Assembly (NCBI RefSeq): GCF_003044185.1
Contig: NZ_PYYB01000001.1
Location: 310,001 to 374,000, forward strand
Direction: 5' to 3'
Length of the DNA: 64,000 bases
DNA from: Paraconexibacter algicola
GTDB lineage: Bacteria; Actinomycetota; Thermoleophilia; Solirubrobacterales; Solirubrobacteraceae
In this document: in pieces, positions 1 to 8,124 of the stretch
How the letters are laid out: each line of letters starts with the position of its first letter
Numbering within the stretch: the stretch's first letter is position 1
The notes under the pieces: generated by a model
Seen by the model: the letters and a program-made list of their open reading frames with translations, nothing else
Database searches by the model: none
What the model was told of the DNA's origin: nothing
Made by a program: the position numbers and the translations under genes

Positions 1-29
1 ATCGTCAGGGCGATGCGGTCGGTGCTCAC
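1..29 (-). CDS. 5' end of an unidentified gene running off the left edge
   Basis: Only nine codons are visible, beginning GTG at 29 and reading V-S-T-D-R-I-A-L-T. The main support is upstream: a TACGCT hexamer (complement of 36-41) lies 6 nt before the GTG, the same arrangement seen before many other starts in this window. The gene would be divergent from the P450 and share its regulatory region, so it could be the regulator or a pathway enzyme. Too little is visible to name it. Confidence 0.4.
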
Positions 30-60
30 GACGCCAGCGTAGACGAGCGCGGACAATCCC

Positions 61-87
61 GAACAAGTTGTCCGGCCTACTTGTCCG
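61..87. promoter_or_regulatory. Candidate operator in front of the P450 (GAACA-N3-TGTCC dyad plus repeat)
   Basis: Positions 61-73 read GAACA-AGT-TGTCC, an imperfect dyad. The TTGTCC half is repeated 13 bp on at 81-86, and another GGACA half lies at 51-55. A TAGGTT hexamer at 95-100 is a likely -10 box. Near-identical sequence occurs at 14844-14872, and a perfect version of the dyad at 3697-3709. The binding protein is not identified. Confidence 0.5.
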
Positions 88-134
88 ATTCTGGTAGGTT
101 CGGCGCCCGTCACCCAGGCCGGAGGACCTGCCCG

Positions 135-1385
135 ATGAGCACCGCCCAGACCACCGACGTCGACCTCGACGCCATCGACGTCCTCGACGCGCGCTGGTTC
201 GCCGACGGCACGCCGCACGAGCTGTTCGCCCGCATGCGCGCCGAGGCCCCCGTGCGCTGGAACCCGCTGCCCGACGGCACCGGCTGCTGGTCGGTCACCC
301 GCCACGCCGACGTGTCCGCGATCAGCCGCGACACCGAGACCTTCTCCTCCTACAAGGCCGGCATCTTCCTGCACCCCGACCAGGTCGTCGGCCTGGACCT
401 GACGCGGAACCTGCTGCTCTACATGGATCCGCCGCAGCACACGAAGTACCGGCTGATCCTGCAGAAGGCGTTCACGCCGCACACCGTGCAGGCGCTCGAG
501 GACGGCATCCGCGCCCGCGTGACGAAGACGCTCGACCGGATCGTCGAGGCCGGTTCCTGCGACGTCGTCGACGACATCGCCGTGCCGATCCCGCTGGGCG
601 TGCTCACCGAGCTCATGGGCGTCCCCGAGGAGGACATCGCCGAGTTCTACACGTGGACCGAGGAGATCGAGGCCGCCCAGCGCGCCCCCGAGCCCAACGC
701 CGCCGCCGAGGTCTTCGTGAAGATGGCCGGCTACCTGCACGGGCAGATCGAGCGGCAGGCCGCCGAGGGCAACGAGGACTCCCTCGTGATGAAGCTCCGC
801 GCCGCCGAGGTCGACGGCGAGAAGCTCACGGACCCGGAGATCCTCGTCTTCTTCGGCCTGCTCGCGTTCGCGGGCAACGACACGACCCGCAACACGCTCG
901 CCAACGGGCTGCACGCGCTGCTCGAGCATCCCGACCAGCTGCAGGAGCTCGTCGAGGACCCGTCGCTCATCCCAGGCGCCGTCGAGGAGATCCTGCGCTA
1001 CACGAGCGTCGTGCGCTGGTTCGTGCGCACCGCGACCACCGACACGGAGCTCGGCGGGCAGTCGATCCGCGAGGGCGACCGCGTGGTCATGTGGTACGCC
1101 AGCGCCTCCTTCGACGACGAGGTGTTCGACGAGCCGACGCGCTTCGACATCCACCGCGTCAAGCCCGAGCACAAGGCGTTCGGCGGCGGCGGACGACACT
1201 TCTGCCTCGGCGCCGGCCTCGCCCGCGCCGAGCTGCGGATCGCGCTCGAGGAGATCACCCGGCGGCTGCGCGACCTCCAGCCCGCCGGCCCGGTCGAGCG
1301 CCTCCCCTCCTCCTGGGCCAACGGCCTCGTGCACTTCCCGGTGACGTTCACGCCCGGCGCGCGCGCCGGCGACACCGCGGCCTGA
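135..1385 (+). CDS. Cytochrome P450
   Basis: A soluble bacterial class I P450 of 416 residues that would hydroxylate a lipophilic substrate using ferredoxin and reductase, neither of which is encoded here. The I-helix motif AGNDTT is at about 246-251, the ExxR pair is EILR at about 285-288, and the heme loop FGGGGRHFCLG places the cysteine thiolate near 357. ATG 135 is chosen because GGAGG at 121-125 sits 9 nt ahead; an upstream in-frame start at 81 would add an unlike N-terminus. The overall sequence resembles the CYP124/125/142-like actinobacterial group acting on branched or steroid side chains, but this is an impression from motifs, not an alignment. Adjacent acyl-CoA dehydrogenases suit side-chain oxidation followed by beta-oxidation. 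Confidence 0.93.
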   Translation: MSTAQTTDVDLDAIDVLDARWFADGTPHELFARMRAEAPVRWNPLPDGTGCWSVTRHADVSAISRDTETFSSYKAGIFLHPDQVVGLDLTRNLLLYMDPPQHTKYRLILQKAFTPHTVQALEDGIRARVTKTLDRIVEAGSCDVVDDIAVPIPLGVLTELMGVPEEDIAEFYTWTEEIEAAQRAPEPNAAAEVFVKMAGYLHGQIERQAAEGNEDSLVMKLRAAEVDGEKLTDPEILVFFGLLAFAGNDTTRNTLANGLHALLEHPDQLQELVEDPSLIPGAVEEILRYTSVVRWFVRTATTDTELGGQSIREGDRVVMWYASASFDDEVFDEPTRFDIHRVKPEHKAFGGGGRHFCLGAGLARAELRIALEEITRRLRDLQPAGPVERLPSSWANGLVHFPVTFTPGARAGDTAA

Positions 1386-1395
1386 GCGCCGCGGG

Positions 1396-1420
1396 CGCGG
1401 CCGCCGCTCAGGCGGCCGCG
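1396..1420. terminator. Bidirectional hairpin between convergent genes
   Basis: Perfect 10-bp arms CGCGGCCGCC and GGCGGCCGCG around a 5-nt loop that carries the stop codon of the leftward gene. It lies between the 3' ends of the P450 and the small acyl-CoA dehydrogenase. There is no U tract, as is common for hairpins in high-GC actinobacteria. Confidence 0.5.
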
Positions 1421-2463
1421 AGCAGGGCGTCGGCGACCGCGGCCGCGGCCGCGTCGACGCCGCCGGCCAGGCGCCGGGAGGACTCGGCGCGCCGGTAGTA
1501 GAGCTGCGCGTCGTGCTCCCAGGTGGCGCCGACGCCGCCGTGGATGAAGATGTTCTCCGGTGCGGCGTAGCGCAGGGCGTCGTCGGCGGTGACGCGGGCG
1601 GCGTTCGCCGCGAGCGCGAAGCCGTCGCGGTCGTGCGCCCACGCCTCCCCCGCGGCGACGAGCAGCGAACGGGCGCCCTCGACGAGCCGCAGCATCTCGA
1701 CGATCTTGTGCTTGATCGCTTGGTAGGAGCCGATCGGCCGCCCGAACGCGAAGCGGTCGACGGCGTAGTCGCGCGCCATCCGCATCGCCGCGTCCGCCGC
1801 GCCGACCGCCTCGGCCGCCAGCAGCGCCCGCTGCAGGTCCACGCCGTCACGGCCGCGGCCCGCGGGCAGCTCCAGCCGGGTCCCCGCGGCGGTGCGCAGG
1901 ACGACGTCCGCGACCGCCCGGGTGCTGTCGTAGGCGCGCTTGCCGGCGACGACGACGCCGTCCGCGCCGGCCTCGACGACGAGCAGGGTGTCGCCGCAGA
2001 CCACGACGAGGACGTCGGCGCCGTCGGCGTCGAGCACCCCGGTGACCGCGCCGGAGGCGAAGTCGCCGTCGAGGCTGATCGCCCCGGGCCGGTCCCCGGC
2101 GCCGCCGTCGACGAGCGCGGCCCGACGCTCGCCCCGGGCCAGCGCGCCCCGCAGCTGCGCGTCGGCGCCGGCCGCCTCGAGCAGCGCGGTCGCGGGCAGG
2201 TGGCCCAGCAGCCGCGCGTCCGCCAGCCGTCCGCCGCAGGCCTCGAGGACGAGCAGCGCCTCGTAGGCACCGAGGCCGACGCCGTCGGCGTCCTCGCCGG
2301 TGAGCAGGCCGGTCCAGCCGGCCTCCGTGCCGGTCGGCCACAGGACGGGATAGACGGCGTCGTCGAGCGCCTCGCGGGCGGCCTCGACGGTGGCGTGGCG
2401 GGCCAGGGCGTCGAGCGCGGCCTCGCGCAGGAAGGTCTGCTCGTCGGTCAGGGGGAGGTACAC
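1408..2463 (-). CDS. Acyl-CoA dehydrogenase family protein, small-partner type
   Basis: A 351-residue acyl-CoA dehydrogenase-fold protein. The C-terminal half carries recognisable FAD-domain signatures (FAFGRPIGSYQAIKHKI near 240 and a GGVGATWEHDAQLYYRR segment near 310). The N-terminal and middle domains are short and poorly conserved. GTG 2463 is chosen because AGGAG overlaps the stop codon of the upstream gene (TAG at 2472-2474) with correct spacing. It lies 8 nt after the larger dehydrogenase, so the two are co-translated. In actinobacterial steroid side-chain degradation, such unequal adjacent pairs (ChsE1-ChsE2 type) form alpha2beta2 enzymes with a split active site; I infer the same here. 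The substrate is unknown. Confidence 0.88.
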   Translation of the reverse strand: MYLPLTDEQTFLREAALDALARHATVEAAREALDDAVYPVLWPTGTEAGWTGLLTGEDADGVGLGAYEALLVLEACGGRLADARLLGHLPATALLEAAGADAQLRGALARGERRAALVDGGAGDRPGAISLDGDFASGAVTGVLDADGADVLVVVCGDTLLVVEAGADGVVVAGKRAYDSTRAVADVVLRTAAGTRLELPAGRGRDGVDLQRALLAAEAVGAADAAMRMARDYAVDRFAFGRPIGSYQAIKHKIVEMLRLVEGARSLLVAAGEAWAHDRDGFALAANAARVTADDALRYAAPENIFIHGGVGATWEHDAQLYYRRAESSRRLAGGVDAAAAAVADALLAAA

Positions 2464-2471
2464 GGCGTCTC

Positions 2472-3674
2472 CTAGACGGTCGCGGGAGCGGGGGCGGGAG
2501 CAGGGGCGGCGGGCGCCGGCGGGGCGACGCGGGGCTCGGGCGGCAGCCCGAGGTGGCGCTCGCCGATGAGGTTGCGCAGGATCTCCTCGGTGCCGCCGGC
2601 CGAGCGGACGCCCGGCAGGGCGGAGACCTGGTGGCCCCACTCCCCGTCGACGAGCGCGTCGGGGCCGATGGCGTCGACGACGAAGCGGCACGCGTCGAGC
2701 GACGCGATCACCGACGTGATCTTGATGAGCCCGGCGTCCGGTCCGGGGACGCGGCCCTCGGCGATCTCGCGGACGACGCGCTCGCTCGTGTGGCGCAGGG
2801 CGAGGAGCTGGCTGGCGACCTGGCCCATGCGCACGCGGACGGCGTGGTCCTCGCGCGCCGCCGGGTCCTCGGCGATCGCGGCGACGAGCCGCTCCAGGCG
2901 GACCGCGTGCAGGCCCGAGCCGACGGCCACGCGCTCGAACCCGAGCATCGTCAGCGCGACCTTCCAGCCCTCGCCCTCGGCGCCGATCATGGCGTCGGCC
3001 GGCAGGACGAGGTCGTCGAGGAAGACCTCGTTGAACTCGGCGTCACCGGTGATCTGGCGCAGCGGCCGGATCGTCAGGCCGTCGCTGTCCATGGGGACGA
3101 GGAACATCGACAGGCCCTTGTGCTTGGCGACGGCCGGGTCGGTGCGGGCGAGCAGGATGCCGAACGCGGCGTGCTGGGCGAAGCTCGTCCAGACCTTCTG
3201 GCCGTTGACGACCCAGGCCCCGTCCTCGCGCCGCCGGGCGCGGGTCTGGACGGCCGCGAGGTCGGAGCCCGCGCCCGGCTCGGAGAGCAGCTGGCACCAG
3301 AACTCGTCGCCGCGCAGCAGCGGCGCGAGGTGGCGCTCCTGCTGCTCGGGGGTGCCGTGGGCCATGATCGTCGGGCCGACCATGCCGATGCCGATGAAGT
3401 CGAACGGGCCGGCGATGCCGCGGGCCTCGAGCTCCTGGTCGACGATGACGGCCTCGGCCGGCGTGCCGCCGGGACCGCCGAACCGCGCGGGCCAGGTGAC
3501 CCCGACGTAGCCGGCGTCGGAGAGGCGACCCTGCCACGCGCGCAGCCGCGCGACGGCCGCATCGTCCTGGGGCTCGAGGACGTGCCGACGCGGGGCGTCG
3601 GCGCCGTGCTCGTCCAGCCAGGCGCGCAGCCGGTCGCGGTAGTCGTGCTGATCGGCCGTGAGCTCGAGCGACAT
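2472..3674 (-). CDS. Acyl-CoA dehydrogenase, large partner
   Basis: A 400-residue acyl-CoA dehydrogenase that would oxidise an acyl-CoA to the 2-enoyl-CoA with FAD. It shows the N-terminal helical domain, the middle domain segment LLSEPGAGSDLAAVQTRA followed by WVVNGQKVWTSFA, and a C-terminal GGTEEILRNLIGERHLGLP. It is closest in style to FadE29/FadE17-like actinobacterial enzymes. ATG 3674 (MSLEL) is preferred; a start five codons upstream (MYDRG) is possible and neither has a strong Shine-Dalgarno sequence. It is the first gene of a two-gene unit with the smaller dehydrogenase. A perfect GGACA-N3-TGTCC dyad lies just upstream at 3697-3709. Confidence 0.92.
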   Translation of the reverse strand: MSLELTADQHDYRDRLRAWLDEHGADAPRRHVLEPQDDAAVARLRAWQGRLSDAGYVGVTWPARFGGPGGTPAEAVIVDQELEARGIAGPFDFIGIGMVGPTIMAHGTPEQQERHLAPLLRGDEFWCQLLSEPGAGSDLAAVQTRARRREDGAWVVNGQKVWTSFAQHAAFGILLARTDPAVAKHKGLSMFLVPMDSDGLTIRPLRQITGDAEFNEVFLDDLVLPADAMIGAEGEGWKVALTMLGFERVAVGSGLHAVRLERLVAAIAEDPAAREDHAVRVRMGQVASQLLALRHTSERVVREIAEGRVPGPDAGLIKITSVIASLDACRFVVDAIGPDALVDGEWGHQVSALPGVRSAGGTEEILRNLIGERHLGLPPEPRVAPPAPAAPAPAPAPATV

Positions 3675-3696
3675 GCCACGATCATACATCGTGAAC

Positions 3697-3709
3697 GGAC
3701 AGGCTGTCC
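3697..3709. promoter_or_regulatory. Perfect dyad GGACA-GGC-TGTCC in a divergent promoter region
   Basis: The 13-bp dyad (15 bp including flanking C and G) sits between the leftward acyl-CoA dehydrogenase (start 3674) and the rightward SUFU-domain gene (start 3738). The following TGTCCGAGTCTGGTGGG closely matches TGTCCGATTCTGGTAGG before the P450 at 82-98. TAGGGT at 3722-3727 is a plausible -10 box, 10 nt before ATG 3738. Consistent with a TetR-type operator. Confidence 0.5.
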
Positions 3710-3737
3710 GAGTCTGGTGGGTAGGGTCGCGCCAGGC

Positions 3738-4472
3738 ATGGGCGACGACGGGCAGCGCATCTACCGCTACGAGCAGCGCACCGACCGCGACCTCGAGCCC
3801 GCCCCGGGCGACGACGCCACCATCGCCGCCGTCGGCGCGCACCTCGAACGGCACATCGGCCCGGTCGAGACCGTCTTCCACGAGATCGTCAGCGACCTCG
3901 TCCACGTCGACATCCACATGGTGCTCCCGGCCCCCGACCGCCCGTACGCGGCGCTCATGACCTCCGGCATGAGCGACCGGCCGATGACCCTCCCCGCCGA
4001 GCTCGACGGCGAGCTGTCGCCGCACGCCGAGATCTGCCTGCTGCTCCCGCCCGACTGGCCGCTGGACGAGGACGCCTGGCAGGACGAGCGCCACTACTGG
4101 CCGATCCGCTGGATGAAGGTGCTCGCCCGCTTCCCGCACGAGTACGACTCGTGGCTCGGCGCCTGGCACACGATGCCCAACGGCGACCCGCCCGACCCCG
4201 TGGCGCCCGGCAGCCCGTTCGTCGGCGTCATGCTCGCCCCGCCGCTCACCCCGCCGCCGGAGTTCGGCACCCTCGAGCTGCCCGACGGCCGGGTCGTGAC
4301 CGTCCTGACGTTCCTGCCGCTGCACGCCGACGAGATGGAGCTGAAGGTCCGCTCCGGCGCCGATCCGCTGCTCGAGGCGCTCGACGCCGCCGGTGTCGGC
4401 GACGTCCTCGACGGCGCGCGCCCCTCCGCGCTGGGCGGGCGGCGCCGCCGCGGGCTGTTCCGCCGCCGCTGA
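3738..4472 (+). CDS. Suppressor-of-fused (SUFU) domain protein
   Basis: A 244-residue cytoplasmic protein that I assign to the bacterial SUFU-domain family from its characteristic order: an opening HLERHIGPVETVFHEI, then VDIHMVLPAPDRPYAALMTSGMS, an acidic aspartate/glutamate-rich centre with LLLPPDWPL, and a late LTFLPLHADEMELK. Bacterial members have no established general function; some occur near polymorphic-toxin immunity genes, but no toxin is seen here. ATG 3738 is supported by TAGGGT ten nucleotides upstream. The C-terminus ends in a basic tail (RRRRGLFRRR). It shares a regulatory region with the divergent dehydrogenase pair, so it may be co-regulated with the catabolic genes. Confidence 0.78.
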   Translation: MGDDGQRIYRYEQRTDRDLEPAPGDDATIAAVGAHLERHIGPVETVFHEIVSDLVHVDIHMVLPAPDRPYAALMTSGMSDRPMTLPAELDGELSPHAEICLLLPPDWPLDEDAWQDERHYWPIRWMKVLARFPHEYDSWLGAWHTMPNGDPPDPVAPGSPFVGVMLAPPLTPPPEFGTLELPDGRVVTVLTFLPLHADEMELKVRSGADPLLEALDAAGVGDVLDGARPSALGGRRRRGLFRRR

Positions 4473-4496
4473 CCGCGGGCCGCAGCCGGCGGTCAG
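4469..4496. terminator. Bidirectional hairpin overlapping two stop codons
   Basis: Perfect 8-bp arms CTGACCGC (4469-4476) and GCGGTCAG (4489-4496) enclose a GC-rich loop. The arms contain the TGA of the SUFU gene and that of the convergent hydrolase. Confidence 0.45.
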
Positions 4497-5440
4497 GCCG
4501 CCGCGCCCACCGGGGCCGTCGCGGCGGCCGCGCCCCCGCCGAGGTGGCGGCGCAGGAACGCGAGCTGGTGCTCGACGACGCGCTCGTGCGCCGATCCGCC
4601 CGGGTACACGTCGAAGTGGTCGCACGGGTAGTGCCGGACCTCGGCCCGCCCCTTCTCGGCGGCCTTCATCGACTGGGCCGGGGTGACCGTGCGGTCCTCG
4701 TCCCCGATCTGCACGAGCAGCGGCACCCGGAGCTTCGCGGCGTGCCGGCCGGGGGCGTAGGAGCCGACCTGCAGGAAGATGCGCGCCGCGACCTCGTTGC
4801 GCCACGTCGGCCCGGCGACGGCGTGCATCGCCGCCTCGGCACCGGGAGCGGTCAACGCGGCGACGGTGCCCGGCGCGCCGACCGACGGGGCGTACACCGG
4901 CGCCGCGCCCCGCAGGGCCCTGAGCGCGTCCTTCAGGCCGACCGCGGTGAGCCGGCCGGCGGCCAGCGGCCCGTTGCGGCGCACGAGGTCGACGAGCGTC
5001 GCCAGGCCGTCGGTCGCCGGCGTCAGCGCGATCACCGCGGCGATCCGCGGGTCCTCCGCCGCCACCTGGAGCACGTGCCCGCCGGCGAACGAGACGCCCC
5101 AGGCGACGATGCGGTCCGGATCGACGCCGGGCAGCGTGCGCGCGTACGCGATCGCCGCCGCGTAGTCCTCGCGCTGACGCCGCGGGGACAGCAGCTGGCG
5201 GGGCTCGCCGTCACTGGCGCCGAAGTGCCGGTAGTCGAACAGGACGACGTCGGCCCCCGCCGCCGCGAACGCCTGCGCGAACGGCGGCAGCCCGCTGTCG
5301 CGCGTGGCCGCGAAGCCGTGCGCCATGACGACGCAGGGCCGCCCGGCCGGCGAGGAGAGCGCGTCGCCCTCCCCGACGTGATGCCAGGCGGCGCACTGCA
5401 CGCCGCCGGACGGGAAGCGGATGTCGGTCGGCTCGGTCAT
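4493..5440 (-). CDS. Alpha/beta hydrolase
   Basis: A 315-residue alpha/beta-hydrolase of the dienelactone-hydrolase/acyl-peptidase-like type. The nucleophile elbow is WGVSFAGG (Ser near 142). The early VMAHGFAATRDSG gives the oxyanion-hole HG, LLVQIGDEDRTVTP carries the likely acid, and YPCDHFDVYPG the histidine. No signal peptide is present. Its ATG overlaps the stop of the upstream TetR gene (ATGA at 5437-5440), so the regulator and hydrolase are translationally coupled. It could cleave an ester or thioester in the pathway; the substrate cannot be told from sequence. Confidence 0.88.
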   Translation of the reverse strand: MTEPTDIRFPSGGVQCAAWHHVGEGDALSSPAGRPCVVMAHGFAATRDSGLPPFAQAFAAAGADVVLFDYRHFGASDGEPRQLLSPRRQREDYAAAIAYARTLPGVDPDRIVAWGVSFAGGHVLQVAAEDPRIAAVIALTPATDGLATLVDLVRRNGPLAAGRLTAVGLKDALRALRGAAPVYAPSVGAPGTVAALTAPGAEAAMHAVAGPTWRNEVAARIFLQVGSYAPGRHAAKLRVPLLVQIGDEDRTVTPAQSMKAAEKGRAEVRHYPCDHFDVYPGGSAHERVVEHQLAFLRRHLGGGAAAATAPVGAAA

Positions 5441-6060
5441 GCGGTGGGTCCTCCGAAGATGGCGGAAAGCCAGGTCGTGGTCAGGGCGTCGGCGAGCTGC
5501 TCGTCGGTGAAGGACGGCTCGTCCTCACCGCGCGCGTGGCGCTCGAGCGCCCGCTCGTTCATGGACAGCAGCAGGCGGGCGAGCAGCACCGGGTCCGGGC
5601 CGTCGGGCGCATTGCCCAGCGCGCGCTCGGCGGCGATCGTCGCGGCGACCGGGGCGACGAACCGGTCGATCCACGCGTTCCACAGCCGCCGGACCTCGGC
5701 GTCGTCGCGGGCGTCGATCGTCGCGAGGACGACGTGCCGGTGACGGCGCCAGGCGGCGACGGTGCTGCGCATCGTGCGGCCGACCGCGGCGACGTCGCGC
5801 CCGTGCGGCTCGTCGAGGAACGGGGCCGCGACCGCGAGCAGCTCGTCGGCGACGTCGCCGAGCAGCTCGGCGACCGCGGCCTCCTTGCTGGGGAAGTAGA
5901 AGTAGAACGCGGAGCGCACGACGCCGGCGTCCCGGGCGATCTCGCCGATGCCGACCGCCGACAGCGGCCGGTCGCGCAGCAGCCGCTCGAGCGCCTGCAG
6001 CAGCGCCGCGCGCCGGACGTCCCCCCTGCTCGGCGGCCGCTGCGCGACCGCCTCAGACAC
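5437..6060 (-). CDS. TetR-family transcriptional regulator
   Basis: A 207-residue TetR protein. The N-terminal helix-turn-helix is clear (LSAVGIGEIARDAGVVRSAFYFYF near 40-60), followed by FPSKEAAVAELLGD and a divergent ligand domain with a long alpha-helical run. GTG 6060 is chosen because GGGGAG lies 7 nt upstream; another in-frame GTG at 6078 is possible. Either start overlaps the 3' end of the monooxygenase gene, so monooxygenase, regulator and hydrolase form one leftward unit. It is a candidate to bind the GGACA-N3-TGTCC dyads of this region, which is inference from proximity only. Confidence 0.88.
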   Translation of the reverse strand: MSEAVAQRPPSRGDVRRAALLQALERLLRDRPLSAVGIGEIARDAGVVRSAFYFYFPSKEAAVAELLGDVADELLAVAAPFLDEPHGRDVAAVGRTMRSTVAAWRRHRHVVLATIDARDDAEVRRLWNAWIDRFVAPVAATIAAERALGNAPDGPDPVLLARLLLSMNERALERHARGEDEPSFTDEQLADALTTTWLSAIFGGPTA

Positions 6061-7420
6061 CGACGGGCTCCCCGGCACGCCCCGCGAGCGGGACCGGGCC
6101 GAGGCGCTGCGCGCGCTCGCGGCCCGCGGGCAGCTCCTTTTTGCGCATCTCGTACTCGTAGACGTGGTAGTCCATCTGCTGCGTGTGGCGCGGCGAGTCC
6201 TTGAAGTGGCCGGTGTTGCGCGCGTCGTCGGCCGCGATCACGCGGCGCATCTCCTCGGGCGCGGGCGGCCGGTAGGTGCCCGCGAGGTAGCGGGCCGCGA
6301 GCCGCGACTGGCACTCCACGAACGGGAACAGCGTCGGGACGGCCTGAGCGAAGCCGACGAAGACGACGTCGTCGTGGTCGGGGTGCAGCATCCGCTTGTA
6401 GAGGTCGATCCGGTTGCCCGGTGCGCTGATGAGGTCCTCGTCGAAGAACGGGAAGCTGATGTTGTAGCCCGTGGCGTAGACGATCGCGTCGAACTCGCCG
6501 CTGGTGCCGTCGACGAAGTGGACGGTGCGGCCGTCGAGGCGCTCGACGTTCGGCTTCGCGCAGGCGTCGCCGGAGCCGAGGCGCAGGAGCAGCTCGCTGG
6601 AGGCGGTCGGGTGGGCCTCGAGGAAGTGGTGGTTGGGCTGCGGCAGGCCGAAGTCGGTCGGATGCCCGGAGATGAGCCGGGGCAGGATCCGCGCCGCGCG
6701 GCGCTGCAGCGCCAGCGGCAGCCAGGGCGTGGTGGACACGACCTTGTCGACCGGCCGGCCGAACACGTACTTGGGGATGATCCACGCGCCGGAGCGGGTC
6801 GAGATCGTCACCCGGTTGCCCCACGCCTTCTGGGACAGCTCGCTGACGATGTCGGCGGCGCTGTTGCCGATGCCGACGACGAGCACGCGCTTGTCGCGCA
6901 GGTCGAGCGGGTCGGTCGGGGAGATGTAGTGGTGGGAGTGGATCGTCTCGCCGGTGAAGGTGCCGGGGAAGTCGGGCAGGCGCGCGTCCCAGTGGTGGCC
7001 GTTGGCGACGACGAGCGCGTCGAAGCGGCGCGTCTCGCCGTCCTGGGTGTCGACCTCCCAGCCGCCACCGGGCAGCCGCCGGGCGTGCTCGACGCCGTTC
7101 TCGAAGTGGATGCGCTCCTTGAGCGCGAACGCGTCGGCGTAGAGCTCGAGGTAGCTCTTGATCTCCGAGTGGTGCGGGAAGTCCGGGTAGGACTCCGGCA
7201 TCGGGAAGTCCTTGAACGACAGGAGGTCCTTGGACGTGTCGATGTGCAGCGACGCGTAGGCGCTCGAGCGGCCGTTGGGGTTCTTGAACGCCCAGTTGCC
7301 GCCGATGCGGTCCGAGGACTCGAAGCACTCGTACGGGACGCCGTAGTCCCCGAGGTTCTTGCCGGCGGTCAGGCCGCTGATGCCGGCGCCGATGACGCAG
7401 GTGGTCGGAAGCTCTCCCAT
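6053..7420 (-). CDS. Flavin-containing monooxygenase (FMO / Baeyer-Villiger-like)
   Basis: A 455-residue NAD(P)H-dependent flavoprotein monooxygenase. GAGISG at 11-16 binds FAD and GIGNSA at 183-188 binds NADPH. The fingerprint FTGETIHSHHY at about 155-165 matches the FMO/BVMO pattern FxGxxxHxxx(Y/F), and YATGYN marks the C-terminal FAD contact. The size fits class B FMOs acting on N/S atoms or on ketones as Baeyer-Villiger enzymes; motifs alone do not separate these. The start is supported by TACGGT 7 nt before the ATG and TTGACA 18 nt further upstream. The 3' end overlaps the TetR gene. Confidence 0.92.
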   Translation of the reverse strand: MGELPTTCVIGAGISGLTAGKNLGDYGVPYECFESSDRIGGNWAFKNPNGRSSAYASLHIDTSKDLLSFKDFPMPESYPDFPHHSEIKSYLELYADAFALKERIHFENGVEHARRLPGGGWEVDTQDGETRRFDALVVANGHHWDARLPDFPGTFTGETIHSHHYISPTDPLDLRDKRVLVVGIGNSAADIVSELSQKAWGNRVTISTRSGAWIIPKYVFGRPVDKVVSTTPWLPLALQRRAARILPRLISGHPTDFGLPQPNHHFLEAHPTASSELLLRLGSGDACAKPNVERLDGRTVHFVDGTSGEFDAIVYATGYNISFPFFDEDLISAPGNRIDLYKRMLHPDHDDVVFVGFAQAVPTLFPFVECQSRLAARYLAGTYRPPAPEEMRRVIAADDARNTGHFKDSPRHTQQMDYHVYEYEMRKKELPAGRERAQRLGPVPLAGRAGEPVGV

Positions 7421-7427
7421 GCGGCCG

Positions 7428-7457
7428 ACCGTACCCCGGGAACTTGACGGGTGTCAA
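7428..7457 (-). promoter_or_regulatory. Monooxygenase promoter with overlapping TTGAC-N4-GTCAA dyad
   Basis: Read leftward: TTGACA (complement of 7452-7457), an 18-nt spacer, TACGGT (complement of 7428-7433), then 7 nt to ATG 7420. The -35 box is one arm of the perfect dyad TTGAC-N4-GTCAA at 7444-7457, so a repressor bound there would block the promoter. It overlaps the stop codon of the upstream TetR gene. Confidence 0.55.
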
Positions 7458-8116
7458 CTTCGCCCGGTGCGGGCGGCCCGGCGGGCGTCGCGGGCCTCCA
7501 CCAGGCGCGCCGTCTCGCCCGACACCGGCGCGCCGAGGAGCCCCGCGACGAGGTCGACGAGGTGGCTCGTGAACAGCCGGTGGTCGGCGCGGACGCCGCG
7601 CTCGTGCGCGCGCCGGGCCAGCTCGACGTGGGTGAACTGCATGGCGGTGAAGCGGCGGTGCAGCTCGACCGCCCCGGCGGGCATGAACGGCGCGACCGCG
7701 GTGCGCCAGCGCGCGGTGCTGCTGCTCTCCACCCCGCCCAGGAGCCGCAGCGCCCGCTCGCCGGGGGCCGTGGCGAGGTCCGCGAGGACCTGCAGGTAGC
7801 CGGGACCGCCGTCGGCGTCGCCGAGCTTGACCGCCAGCGGGCGGACGTAGGCGGCGACGACCGCGCGCAGCTCGGGCTCGTCCTGGGCGGCGTCCAGCAG
7901 CGCGTGGCGCCGGGCCTCGACCTCGGGGGCGTGCTTCTCCAGGACGGCCGCGATGACGCCGTCACGGCCACCGAGGTGGTACTGGACGGCGCTGGCGTTG
8001 CGAGCCCCGGCGGCGGCGTTGATCTCGCGCAGCGAGACGCCGTCGAGGCCGCGCTCGAAGAACAGCTGCTCGGCGGCGGCGACGAGGCGCGTGCGCAGGT
8101 CCGGGGCGTCGGGCAC
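7454..8116 (-). CDS. TetR-family transcriptional regulator, divergent from an acyl-CoA dehydrogenase
   Basis: A 220-residue TetR protein with a typical HTH (GVSLREINAAAGARNASAVQ) followed by YHLGGRDGVIAAVL and an alpha-helical effector domain. GTG 8116 is preferred because TAGGGT (complement of 8125-8130) lies 8 nt upstream; starts at 8143 or 8149 would fall inside the operator palindrome. It is transcribed away from the acyl-CoA dehydrogenase at 8178 across a palindrome covering the -35 regions of both promoters, the classic layout of an autoregulated local repressor with an acyl-CoA-like ligand. Confidence 0.88.
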   Translation of the reverse strand: MPDAPDLRTRLVAAAEQLFFERGLDGVSLREINAAAGARNASAVQYHLGGRDGVIAAVLEKHAPEVEARRHALLDAAQDEPELRAVVAAYVRPLAVKLGDADGGPGYLQVLADLATAPGERALRLLGGVESSSTARWRTAVAPFMPAGAVELHRRFTAMQFTHVELARRAHERGVRADHRLFTSHLVDLVAGLLGAPVSGETARLVEARDARRAARTGRS

Positions 8117-8124
8117 GGCGCCGG

